From Phoronis australis (taxonomy: Eukaryota > Phoronida > Phoronidae): DNA of 35,220 nucleotides. The notes under the pieces are model-generated. The model had not been told where the DNA came from. It did no database searches and worked only from the letters and a program-made list of their open reading frames with translations. Location: positions 25,139 to 60,358 of the forward strand of contig NMRA01000938.1 in assembly GCA_002633005.1 (NCBI GenBank), read 5' to 3'. The position numbers were made by a program, and so were the translations under genes. Of the stretch, positions 20,225 to 30,976 are shown piece by piece. Position 1 is the first letter of the stretch. Each line of letters begins with the position of its first letter.

Positions 20225-21133
20225 GGGGCATTTTACTGCTATGCCACATACAGTTATGCTGAACTTCGGACAATTGGTTTCAAGCGGATACCTGGCGGAT
20301 TGATCTAGCTCAGCTCAGGTTCTGGGGCGTGTCAGGCGGGGCTAACCCACCACTGGATTTGTCTGACAGTATTCATTCTTGATACCCAGGCTCATGGCGA
20401 ATATTCTGCAACTGGTTTCATGCGATTATCTCTTGGGTTGATCTAGCTCAACTCAGGTAATTGGGCGGGTCTGGCGGGGCCAACCCACCCCTAGATTTGT
20501 CAGGCAGTGTCTATTCGTGAAACATGGGATTAAGGTGAATATTTCGGAACTGGTTTGAAGCGGTTACCTCTTGGGTTGATCTAGTTCAGTTTTTAACCCT
20601 TTTTGATAATCGTCTAGCAGGGACACCCCACCTCTGAAGTTTTCTGGCATCTAACTGTTGTGCAATGTACAGTGATGCTGAACATCGTGCAATTGGGTTT
20701 AAACAGTTATCTGGTGGGTTGATCTAGCTCAACTCGTGTATTTGGGCGTGTCTGTCGGGGCTAACCCACTATTAGATTTGTCTGGCATATTTTGCAACTG
20801 GGTTCATGCGGTTACCTCTTGGATTAATATAGCTCAATTCTTTACCTTGTTTATAATCGTGTGGCTGATACTCTCCACCACTGATATTGTCTGGCGGTAA
20901 CCAATTTTGATACAATGGATTACGTAGTAGGTATCTTAGGCAGTTTGATGTGGTTACCAGAAAAGTTATTGTAGCTCAATTCTTGAGTGTCATTCCCTTG
21001 GCTCCCAGACAACACCCACCAGAGCGAACCTGCCAAAGGGCCATTTCCAAGCATCAGGATACCCATAGAGCACTGTGGCACCAAAGAAAATTGGTAATAC
21101 CTTTTCATGCCCAAAAAGTTCTGGTATCACGGT
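20225..21133 (-). repeat. E2 right arm: six ~140-bp tandem units, inverted
   Basis: This is the complement of the left-arm units. TTGATCTAGCTCAA-type landmarks lie at 20301, 20439, 20577, 20719, 20823 and about 20969, with spacings of 138, 138, 142, 104 and 146. The short 104-bp step shows an internal deletion relative to the left arm. Confidence 0.88.
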
Positions 21134-21765
21134 CTACTATGTCTCTGTTTAGGCCTCTGGCCTGAGTGTTAAATTTAGCGGTGAATTCTGACTCGTATTT
21201 TCTACGTGCGTAAATGTCCGGCATCCCGCCTTTGACTACCATTACACTGAGGTCACAGGTACATGTAGTACGGACTGGTAGGTTGAAATGTTCCCCAATG
21301 GGGACCGAACTATTATTGTGCTGGACAGTCTGCCTATGGCCGTTCATTCTCATGCATAACGAGTTACATGTCTCCTCAAAATACCACGCGTGACAGGCAT
21401 GCCCGCACTCGAGCTCGAGAATTTGTCCCTGATCTCATTTGAGACACCATTGCGGCTTATGAATGACTCCCCTGATATGTGAGTGGAAGTCAGGCATCTG
21501 AGTTTGTCACATCTCACAAAGCCAATCTCTTGGTGATCTACATATATGTTAATGAGCCTGCCTCTAACTACCATATGTCTAGGATTAGGAGGCTGTCTAT
21601 AGACCAGACGGGGCCTCACAGGGAAAACTAGTTAAATACTCGTCGTCTATCAGCAGACTGAGTTCATCAAAAGTCCTATCCAGAGTTCTATTCACACCGG
21701 GATGTAAAGTTGTGATAAAAGGAATGAACATGTTCTTATCTTGCTTATTCATATGGTTCATAACC
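21134..21765 (-). pseudogene. Third Penelope-like fragment: RT C-terminus plus GIY-YIG domain, cut by E2
   Basis: Minus-strand blocks in order: NMFIPFITTLHPGVNRTLDR (near 21745; the 'PFITT..P' signature) and LSLLIDDEYLTSFPCEAP. After a frame change, RLVYRQPPNPRHMVVRG, GFVRCDKLRCLTSTHISGES, FISRNGVSNEIRDKFS. After another, LCMRMNGHRQTVQHNNSS, VPIGEHFNLPVR, YESEFTAKFNTQARGLNRD. The last segment is the usual GIY-YIG C-terminus ('H.R......VG.HFN ... FI.KF.T...GLNRD'). The GIY and YIG motifs themselves fall in the frameshifted gap. Wording differs clearly from the copies at 11.9-13.5 kb, so this is a different Penelope-like lineage. The reading frame meets E2 at 21133, and I did not find its continuation beyond the other end of E2. 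Confidence 0.8.
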
Positions 21766-23362
21766 CCTATCAGCAAAAAATAGTGAAAAACGGTTTACAG
21801 AAATCCGCATCATCAGTGCATATACGGCGACAGTGAAAACCCTGACACGAAGTTACAACCATATCCAGAAAATTGACAGTCATAGGATGACGATAAATGT
21901 ATAAACGCAAATAATAAACTGCAAGTCCGGATAGCCAGCCATTCTGTCACCTCTAAATGACACCGATTGTTGGACAATAGGCTCGCAAAAAACATAGAAA
22001 TTTAGTGAAAATATAAAATCAATAACTTAAACACCTGCGCCTCACTTCATAAAATTAAGCTAAAAAATAATGAGACTTGTGTAAAAACTATGTACTTTAC
22101 TGGTGCAATAGTGCTCAGGCGCTAACAGGTATCAGTCCTGAAATGGTTGTTACAAGCCTGTGACTCCTATAGAAAAATTTTCTCCGCCAAAAGATTTCAT
22201 TTTACCAATAAATATCGTAAAAAATAGATAAATCATGTGTAAAAGTCTAGTGTTTACCAGTGTCACGACAGCTGAAGTATACGTTCTCAAACTGTGGGGA
22301 AACCCCGATGGTTTGTTCACCTTTGATCCTCTATAATTTATGCCTGAATTTTGGAGCTGAGTAGCACAGTTATTGATAATTGTTTAACATCAGGATGAAG
22401 CCAAGGACTTGCTTTGGTAAAAAAATAAACCATATTTTATATTGGACATCAGTACTCTATATTATGCTTGGGAAATAAGCCATTTTTGGCAAGTACATTG
22501 CTTGGTCCCCCCAGAAGAGACGCCACTGAATTATTCCCCTTTAACAATGTAACAATATCTTAATTTTTGGCTGTAATCGTATAAAATGAAACTAAGACGC
22601 ATAGTGTGTTTCAAATACACGACATCGGGATTATCACCCCACCGGGATCGTTTACCTGCTGTGAACGTACTTTAAATCAAAAAGGAAGTTTTCCTATAAT
22701 AATTTAAGTTCATTTTTGTAAGGCAGGGGAAGAGGAGATCCTATTGGATAATGCATGTCAACCAACTCCAGTCCACTTCTTGTCCCTTCCTTGGGGCCGT
22801 TTTTCCACTTCAACAATAGGTGGGTCATTGTTCGTTAACTTACGCCAATGTCCAAGTTTCACAATTTGATAACTGGGTGTAGCAGGTGTAACGCAGAACT
22901 GAACAGTTTGGCTGCAGCCACTGGACATTTTCCAGAATTTTAATACATGGCGTGTGTCATGTTTGGCATGCAGTTTGAGGAATTTGTTGAAATAAATCGA
23001 AAAGAAACTGATTTGTTTGTGCTTTTGAATGAGTAAGCCAAGTTTTGTTGCCATGACCTACTTTTGATGCAAAAATGGTGGCTTTTGTTTCCTTTCAACC
23101 CTCATTTAGTGCTGGTTATCTGCAAACAGCATACTGCTTACAAGTGATTTGAGAAAGACTATCACCGTCGATATTGACCGATAGACAATCGACTTCACGA
23201 AAATCACACAGCCTAAATTATTCCCTATCGTACAGTACTCCACGAACATCAACGTATTGTTCTTATACAAATTATTTATTTCAACAAATGTGAATCTACC
23301 GCTCGACGACATCGAACTAAAATACCACTACAACAACGAAGATGCACTATTTTGTCTGAGTC
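21766..23362. other. Intergenic, nothing recognised
   Basis: There is a 98-codon minus-strand frame at 22758-23054. It ends in a charged tail, but I recognise no family and see no splice signals that settle it. The rest is A+T-rich. Confidence 0.35.
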
Positions 23363-23392
23363 TTGGTAACTGCGCCTTGTACCTTTCCAGAT

Positions 23393-23545
23393 TACGTTGC
23401 TGAGAACTGCAAGGAAGCGGCTGAACTGCTGTTCCGTGAAAAGGCTCTGAAAGAACAAGTATACATTGATTTCTGGGTTACAAATTCTTTCAAAATACTT
23501 CAAAACAAAGAAACAAGGCAATCCTCATCAACAAAATTCAAGTAG
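23393..23545 (+). CDS. Possible terminal exon of an unidentified gene
   Basis: A pyrimidine-rich stretch ending CCTTTCCAG (to 23391) precedes an open frame reading DYVAENCKEAAELLFREKAL, then KEQVYIDFWVTNSFKILQNK and a Lys/Ser-rich tail to the stop at 23543-23545. The composition looks protein-like (amphipathic, charged), and the AG lies where a splice acceptor would. I recognise no family, and no partner exon was found upstream. It may be chance. Confidence 0.2.
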   Translation, partial: YVAENCKEAAELLFREKALKEQVYIDFWVTNSFKILQNKETRQSSSTKFK

Positions 23546-24447
23546 GTGGTTGTGTAACCGAAAATATCTCCGATTCAGAACTCACAAGTAATACAGGATA
23601 ATAATCCCTAAGATTGCATTCCTTTTTGGCATGTTGTCATCCGAAGCGCCTTATTTAATCCCTAGTTCCAAGATTAGCTCCGCCTCCACTCGTGAATAAA
23701 AACGATTTTTGATCAATGTTAATGATATTTGGACATCAAAGCCTATCAAATTAAGCCCATCATTTTCCAAGTTTGTCGGTAATCTCACTAGTGTGTCTGC
23801 CGAAATACAAACTGCGAAATTTTAATGACGATGTTATGTGTTATTCTTCATTGGTCATGTAATTTGATGAGAGAATGTTCTCCCGTATCTCGAGACATAT
23901 TTTGCTGATAGCAAACATTGAGAAGGAAGCCCCAAATGATCCAATATATGAATGCACATGTACAATGTATGCACAGACCATTTCAAATTAAACCAGAAAA
24001 GATTCGTTGGTGTCAGATAGTGTCCACTCGTGTTCCAAAGCTTACAGACTGCTGAATGATCTACATTAGAATTGTTGTTGTTGCATGTTTGGAGAATGGA
24101 TGCTTTGCTTCACTAATTAATGTATATATACATTTTTGTCGATAGTTAGTCTTGCGCATAATTTCAACTTCATCTTCTAGGTTGGACTAGTTGAAAAACG
24201 AGTTTGATATAAGTTCCTACGAAAATCAATTGGCAGACCGTAATGCAACAGGTGTTGTTTGTTTCCGTCATTGACACAAGGATTTGTTAATTACCATATT
24301 GCGTTCAGATTCCACGTTGACTTCTGTCAGACCAAAAGTGTTCACCCTGTACAAGGTAGCAGGTGATTTTACTCAAAAGAGAACTGCATGTGGTAATCGG
24401 TATGTGTAGTTTTCTGTAAACGCTCAGCTCTAGACAATAGGGGGCTG
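23546..24447. other. Intergenic, nothing recognised
   Basis: No coding, RNA or repeat signal seen. Confidence 0.45.
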
Positions 24448-24562
24448 GGGTGCTATATCCCTCGACACATTTCAGTGCTGTGCCTCACATGGTCCACAGA
24501 CGGTGCACCACACTAGCTGATGTAGGGGCTATAGCCCCAACTTTTTCAGTGCTGCGCCGTCC
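24448..24562 (+). repeat. Diverged ~74-bp tandem duplication
   Basis: GGGGTGCTATATCCCTCG...TTCAGTGCTGTGCC is followed 74 bp later by AGGGGCTATAGCCCCAAC...TTCAGTGCTGCGCC (landmark TTCAGTGCTG at 24471 and 24545). A related 'ggggctatacccc' word appears at 26328. This is probably a dispersed repeat family. Confidence 0.5.
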
Positions 24563-25570
24563 ATGCTAGAGACCCTTCATTTGGTTTTACACAGTAATTG
24601 GACAATCCAAAAACGTTTAAAACTTGTTCGCATTTGGTGTGAATTTGATATGATGGCCTACTTAGATCTTTATAGTAAAGCACCAAATTTGGACCCGGAT
24701 ATTGCCGTGCGACTGCCGTTTGGCTTTGTCACACAGTAACCATTCGAGTGTACTAGTTACTGGCGTCAAGAAAACATTGATCGCAAACTTCACGGAAATA
24801 GATATTTACTGCACTCATAGACTTGGAGACAGAATTGTGTTTAAATTTACTACCTACAGTGCGCGTCAAGCATTTTCTAACAAGAGCAAAAAATAGGTCG
24901 CACATTACATGTATTTGTCAACGAATACGTGACTAAAAACCAAAGCGAACTACACTTTCAAAATCGACAGCTGAAACGAAACGGAAAGATTCAAGCTACC
25001 TAGTCCACATCTGGTTCAGTGAAGATGAGAGTCAACGACAAGACCCATACAGTGATTTGGAGACATGGATGAACTGACAACCTCTACAGAATAATTCACT
25101 GATGGCAACTCACAGTGGCTGTTCAGTAAAGTTTGTTTACAAGAACCCGCGAATCGGTATTTCCACTCTCTGGGTATTGCGTAAGTAATGTATCAATAAC
25201 TGACTGGCTCGCTCTGCTGTGTGCCTATTAACGTAAAGATTTCTTTTAAAAAATTACCGTCAGATGTGCGACAGTAAAATTTTCAGTTTTCATTTAAGAA
25301 AATTTAATTACTACCAATGTATTACAGTGTTATTTTATTTTTTACAGAAACCTTGCCAACACATGGCTCTCCTTAAAAGCCGCCATTTTGAAATTTCCGT
25401 TGAAAAACACTAAAGCTTCTTAGATATTTTCTACAGTTTGAAACCAGCGTGTCTGACAGAATAGTGAAGGAATTTTGACAGTGAACTTCAGATTTCTGGT
25501 AAGTATTATACTTATTTACTTTGAATGCCGTGTCAATGTCTGTAAGAGTATACAAATTATTCCACAGATG
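24563..25570. other. Intergenic; one YY1-like site
   Basis: No gene recognised. GCCGCCATTTTG at 25379-25390 is the complement of a CAAAATGGCGGC YY1-type core, often found near metazoan start sites, but nothing else here indicates a promoter. Confidence 0.35.
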
Positions 25571-26730
25571 TCCTCAGCTTCTGATCGTCTCCAAATCTAA
25601 TAGAATAAAAATTACAATATACTACAAAATATTACACTATTGATTGGTAATTCTACGAGTGCTTCACTTCAACAGGCCATATCAAACACAAAACTCGGAA
25701 TAAATGTACGCAAAACAGGTCCAGCAAACCAAGAGTAGTTAATATTTCGTCGGATAGCATTTACGGACGGAGGCATTAAGGGACTATACATGTAGTACAT
25801 CCCCACTAAAAGTGTCGAGTTTCAAAATGCTGCAAATAAAATCAAATGAAAAATGCATGTTTGCAGATGGACTTATAATTACGTATTTTGAAATTCGTAA
25901 CATTTTGTGGGGGCGTACTATCGCCCCTGTATTCCTGCAGCATACAGGGCAATACAATTGCCTAGCACTTACGGTGCCTTTGCTGAAGTGAGTTCGCAAC
26001 AAATTTCCGATCGTAGCACAAAAAACTTCCCAAAAAGCCGATGCGTACCGTCAATGTGCTGCATGGAAATTTTGGATTCGTTGCGGATGGTAACGACATT
26101 AATAACTCCACACTTATCCAGACCATTCTGAATCTTTCCGTAATAAATTGGCAATTGCCGTCCATCCGTAAGTCATCGGATAATTCCGTTTCTACTCGCG
26201 TGGGACACATTGACACTTCGCATCTGGTTTTTGAACAAAATTTTGTGCTTCGACAGCAATTTTTTTTGCGCAATCCCTGTCCAGAGCAGGACACTGTACT
26301 GTGGCGGATTTAGGGGTGGGGGTAAAGGGGCTATACCCCGCTAAAAATCCCCAGATACCATTTGCCAGTTCGGGGTCCGAATTGTTGACTGCATATGCGA
26401 GCACCCAAGAGGGCTCTGGGGGCGAATGCACAATGCGTAGCCCTTGAACGGACCCCATTTACTGTTTTTGTTTTTAGTAATAAGGTTCAATAACCTAAAA
26501 ATGCGNGTGGTATATATTCATAGTGTACTAGATACGGTCAGAAGATGAGGACGTAGGTTTTACAGGCGTCTTCAGCCTCTGATCGTCCCAAATAAACTAA
26601 AAAATTAAAAGGTCTGACATCGGCTTTTTGAAAATTTTTTGTGTGAAGTGAAGTACTCATAGAATTCCTAGTTCCGTGTGTCATGCCTTGTGGTATTACA
26701 GTGTTTGACGATGATCAGAAGTTGAGGATG
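25571..26730. repeat. Four scattered copies of a ~29-bp word (two in each orientation)
   Basis: TCCTCAGCTTCTGATCGTC at 25571 (+) recurs as GTCTTCAGCCTCTGATCGTC at 26568 (+). Complements start at 26531 (GATACGGTCAGAAGATGAGG) and 26707 (GACGATGATCAGAAGTTGAG). Similarity extends upstream through ACAGGCG/ACAGATG. The copies at 26531-26553 and 26567-26587 form an imperfect hairpin. Between the first two copies lie overlapping open frames on both strands (25900-26450) that I could not assign, and a 'ggggctatacccc' repeat word near 26328. Confidence 0.45.
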
Positions 26731-27872
26731 CCTGTGATTTACAACACAGGGCGACGAATTTCCCGATGACCCATAAATTAACCACATGAGAAACATAACT
26801 GTTGGACACTAAAACTTTGCCAAGCCTAGGTTCCCAGTTTCAACTGTTCTAAACCCAAGTAAAATCTGTGTACACCTCCCTCAGACTGGTATAACATATA
26901 AAAGGATATTCCTGACCACATCTGAACCTGTGCCTTTTGGGTGCCCCTGGTGATAAAAAGTGCATCGTTTTTCGAAAAGTTGTGTCTGGTAGACTTAGTG
27001 TAATTAAGTGGTAACATATGGAACAGAAACCTCAAGGGCATTGAAAATTAGAACACAGTCATGCTCATGTAAATGTTGTTAACAGGAATGGTAATTTACT
27101 ATCAATTATTGAAAAATGTTAACGGACTGTTTACTCATTTTAATGAAATCTGCAACCTGCACATTACCCGTAAGTTGTACGGCTGTAAGTTGACTAATCC
27201 AATCTTCCATTTTTGGAAGAGTTCGTTTTAAAAGATGTGCCGGGGGTGGCGCTCCTGCAATGTCACTGTGCCCTTTTTATGCACTAATAGCACAAATGCA
27301 CATCCAGCAATACCCATGCATAAACACAGAAGCCTTCTTTCCTTGATCCCATAGAATTGTCTAAGTTGTGAATGGTGAATTGATTGCAGAATTTCCAAAG
27401 CAAAGACAAAACTCTGAATTCGATGAAGCTACATGAAAATAGATAACACGGCGGAATTCACTTGTGCTTTAATTTGTACACCTGCAGAAGATAAAATATT
27501 GAGTTTGCGTAAGCAACCCCTGTGTCAAAATCAAGAAATTTGTCTGCAATTTAGACTTCCATTTACGTGCAATTTGCTTCAATTTATAGCTCGTTTTATC
27601 ACTTACTAGTAACTTAGAATTTATATGCAAGAACCTATCGTGTGTTTGGTCTTGATTTCACGGAGTAGTCTTGTTATAAGCGCAACAAAAACTTAGCTTT
27701 GGTGGAGATTTCTGTTGTCAGCCCATACATCTAGTTGCAGGAAATTAGCTATGGGCAACTGTCGGGTTTCGCAGTTATCTTATGTTAGTGATTCTTCGGT
27801 TTTAAACAAGGTTATTTTACAAATCCAGAGTTTAAATACATTCATGCCGAAATTAAATTATGTAAAGAACAT
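26731..27872. other. Intergenic, left flank of E3
   Basis: No coding or repeat signal recognised. Confidence 0.45.
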
Positions 27873-30800
27873 TTAAGAGGCAGTCCATATAAAAACCAGT
27901 AGATTTTCAAAAATCAGTCTATACGTCAAAATTTAAAACAACTTCATTTTTTGTACGTGGGTAGGTATCCTAAAAAAACCCAAATGCCAAATTTTGTGCA
28001 CTCAATGACCCCTAATTTCGCCTCTGTAGCATGATAACAAGAATTGGGCATATTAGCCGTCTCAAAAATCGGATGTTTTCAGCAACAAAAATGAGTAATA
28101 TACAAAATAGATCAAAAGCTATATTTTGGTGGCTGAAATAACCAACGTATACTGTGCAAAATTCTGTGCCATTTATTAAAATTTAACAGTTTTGTGCTAG
28201 ACAGGGGAGATAATCCACAGACCACTTTTTGGGGCTAATTTTAGTGGCCATTTTTGTGACCTTCTTACAGCCATAAAACACCTTGTAGCCTTATGTGACG
28301 TTTCGAACATACTGTTAAAGAGTTAGTCTTGATGACTGAGCAATAAAAGTCTTGCCTCAACTTTGCAATTTAGTGAAAATTGTCTTGCAAAACTGTCTAT
28401 TTTCATAGTTTGGAAATGACGAGCAGAGTTTACAGACCATTTGAACAAATTTTAGGCAAGAAGTCTGCTTTAAATAGTTATAGAAACCAAGTCTAAACTC
28501 TTTCAAATGAAAAGAAGATGTTTTCCGGGTTTATTACTCGGCTCGTATCAAAACTGAACCCGATGACCTTTGCCCACTGAGGGAGTCAGTTGAGGTTAAG
28601 CTTGAGGATATATAAAAATGTACGTGTAACCCTCTTGTATTCTTTCATTTCTTTTACAGTATCAGGTTAATTTGAACACTCTGTAGAACTTTTTAATGGA
28701 AATAAATGCCTTTAAGATTAAACGAGTAAGAATTGATATTTGTAATGACTGGTTTGAGAGAAGCAAGTTCATTTTAAAAAGACAAAATGGCGGACGATGT
28801 CGATGGGCCTTCATGGGATTGTTCCTTTACAGTTTATTCTGCAAAAGATCACAAAAGCTTTGTGCTTTAGTGACTGAGTTGTGTCAAAGACACCACTGAA
28901 CATTTGAGATACAGGAAACTACCTCACAAAGCAAGGCCTGTGCCAGAGTACGGACTCGTACTACCCCGAGTCGGTGAATTTCTGACTGAACAGGACCAAT
29001 CATGGAAGAGTCAGGTAATGCTGGATGTTATCACTCTGCTCCTCTCCTCCTGAACGTAGCAGCCTTGTCAAATTCTAGCGGCATTTCTGTTTCGGGATAT
29101 GATTTTAGTGAAAGTCAGAATGGAAAGGATCTCTGTGATCGCAAGATCGCTCCACTCAAACAACATGCAAACTAATTTGTAGCCAAAGCTAACAATATCA
29201 TAAACTTTCTGGATTTGAAAGAAGCATTACTTTCCAGTGGCCGGGTGAAGGGATGTTATGTGTATGCATGTTCAGTCAATAAAACAAAGTCTTTTCCAAA
29301 ATACTCAGTTCCTGGTATAAGCACATTTCTAAATTCCCACTATTCCACCCAAGGAATTCGCGTGTGGAAATCATTCCATGTAGGTGATGGTAAGTTCTTA
29401 CAAATACTGAGAATTTGGTAAGTCTATTTCTCTAAAGGTTGGCATTGTGTCTTGTGAAGAGCCTCAAAAAAAGTTCCCTTGTACCCATCAAGGTTACTCG
29501 AAATTTTTTGCTACAGACGCAGAACTAGGTCGGCATTTGAATGTGGGTAACCACACTGAACATTTACAGAAGGAAACCATGTATGACCACATCGCACGAA
29601 AGTGGTCAGAAATGCTCTCAGATGCAAGAACCGGAGCGTCATTTGAGGCAGCCTCAGAGTACTATTTGGAAAAGACGAATGCTGAAGCAATAGCTTACGC
29701 ATTGAAAAAAAGGTAAAAGGTCAACAAGATTTTCAGCAAAGGTTAAGAACTTTCGGACGAACATATTCGATGAAGGAGATAAGTCAGGTAAAAACGTTCA
29801 CCCTCGGAAGTGCCAAAATGGAGAAAACATTACGAGAACCCACTGGGAAAGTGTTTATCTGTGATGTTAAGTGAATCGCAGGTTGGTGGATTTTTTTCGA
29901 GGTTGTCTGCAGCAATAATTATGACGATGCTATTTCTGCTGAAGATGCTGTTATGTCGTCAGATTTACTGAATGAAGTGGTAAATGAGCTCAACGTTTAG
30001 CCTACTAGTTTTGTAGCATACCAGTCAAAGATTTGTGATATATGAAGTCGAGACCGTTACTTCTGTTTACTTCATGTCTGTCATGAATGTGTCATTAATA
30101 AAATTGTCTCTCGTGAATTATTTTCTATTGACTGTGAATGTGTACCTTTTTATACCACTGATGATCACACTGGCAGAAATATTCAGCGTTAGGGTGCCCG
30201 GTGTGTGTGGGGGGGACACCAGATTTCTGGCGACTGGTGGCGCCTAAAATTTGTAGCAAGCAGCAGGGACATTACAATATGAACCCAAAGATACAATGAC
30301 TATTGACAAGTTGAAGGATTTTTTGTACTGAACACTAGGGAGCCATATCCACCTTGGGTGCCTTCCTTTGCCTGTGGCACGAACAAGGCAGATAGAAAAC
30401 AAGGCAGGGGTGAGTTCAGTATCACTAGAACCTCTCTAAAATTTATCCAAAACCAAGTGTTCTCATTTAAAATGCAGGGCAATATCTCGCGAAGTCTTGA
30501 ATTATAGCAAGGTCCTCGTGTTACTGCTTTTATTGCGTCTTCAGTCTCCACGTAAACAAAAGCAGCGCCATCTATCATTTAGAANGAGTGCCAAATTTGG
30601 CCGAAAATGGCTTCAGTGAAAACCTGAAAAATAGCCGTTTGTACCTCACAAATTCAAAACGTACAAATTTAAAAATGGATTTTGAAAGTTATGCCATTAA
30701 ATTATTCAGCCACTGCCCTTGCAATTCGTATTTTTCATTTGTTTTGACCGTACCACACATGCTAGTAAAATGCATTCAAACATGCCTACTTCGACGCCCA

Positions 30801-30976
30801 ATTTTGTTTCAAAATGGAGGTACAGGTCATAAAAAGAAAAGTAGTGAATGAAAATACTTAAAAAGTGATTTTTTTTCTACATCTCAACAAACCAAACTCA
30901 TGTGCTAAGTTTCAAAAAAATCGGTGATTTTGGGTATAGACTCTACCTGTTGGTTTTTATATGGAGTCACTCTTAA
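27873..30976 (+). mobile_element. Element E3: ~3.1-kb TIR transposon flanked by TTAA
   Basis: The left end TTAAGAGGCAGTCCATAT... (27873) and the complement of the right end TTAAGAGTGACTCCATAT... (ending 30976) match over 26 bp with three mismatches, through the shared core TCCATATAAAAACCA. Similarity continues with gaps (GTAGA, AGTCTATAC, CAAAAT). TTAA at both outer edges fits the target duplication of Kolobok or piggyBac elements. The interior carries one decayed gene in the plus orientation. The superfamily is inferred only from TTAA and overall plan; I cannot confirm it from the protein. Confidence 0.75.
29002..30000 (+). pseudogene. Decayed gene of E3: multi-copy protein with a C2H2-finger-like segment
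   Basis: Frame 1 starts near ATG 29002: NAGCYHSAPLLLNVAALSN, GISVSGYDFSESQNGKDLCD, RKIAPLKQH, a TAA stop (29173), FLDLKEALLSSGRVKGCYVY, VPGISTFLNSHY, GIRVWKSFHVGDGKFLQ (to 29421). A second frame (29447-29716) gives EEPQKKFPCTHQGYSKFF, DAELGRHLNVGNH and KETMYDHIARKWSEML. This is a C2H2-finger pattern whose second Cys is Tyr. A third (29721-29862) gives RFSAKVKNFRTNIFDEGDKS, GKNVHPRKCQ; then QVGGFFSRLS; then a tail ending ELNV and a stop at 29998-30000. The order matches a hypothetical-protein family common in invertebrate genomes ('DNAGCYHS ... DFSE.Q.GKD.CDR ... MK.AL...GG.KGC ... RVW.A...G.GK ... C2H2 ... VK.FL...F..GE.SG.K..P ... YFSRL'). Its place between TTAA-flanked TIRs suggests it is E3's transposase, with the Asp residues near NAGCYHS and in GKDLCD as possible catalytic ones. 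That is inference. Confidence 0.68.

Larger units (their letters stand above)
16291..21133. mobile_element. Element E2: ~4.8-kb DNA transposon with long composite inverted repeats
   Basis: ACCGGGAT at 16291 and ATCACGGT ending at 21133 are the outermost matching ends. Inward both read TTTTTGGGCATGAAAAGG, CCAATTTTCTTTGG, AATGACACTCAAGAATTGAG and AGATACCTACTACGT in mirror orientation. Inverted homology continues for about 0.9 kb on each side, each arm being six ~140-bp tandem units. The ~3-kb interior holds a nested hAT-like insertion and a decayed gene of the family also found in E1. At the right end the Penelope-like coding sequence stops at the first base of E2, which supports the boundary. 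No convincing target duplication was seen. Confidence 0.82.

Noticed and set aside
25784-26458. Stack of overlapping 60-110-codon frames on both strands
   Set aside because: Open in several frames at once with no domain I can name. This suggests composition or an old repeat; I could not decide which frame, if any, was ever coding.
28787-28870. ATG in a good context (CAAAATGGCGGAC) opening a 27-codon frame
   Set aside because: It stops after 27 codons and does not connect in frame to the E3 gene. The context is equally explained by a YY1-type site. A lost first exon remains possible.
29511-29702. Minus-strand 63-codon frame
   Set aside because: Shadow of the E3 gene, which has a clear family pattern on the plus strand.
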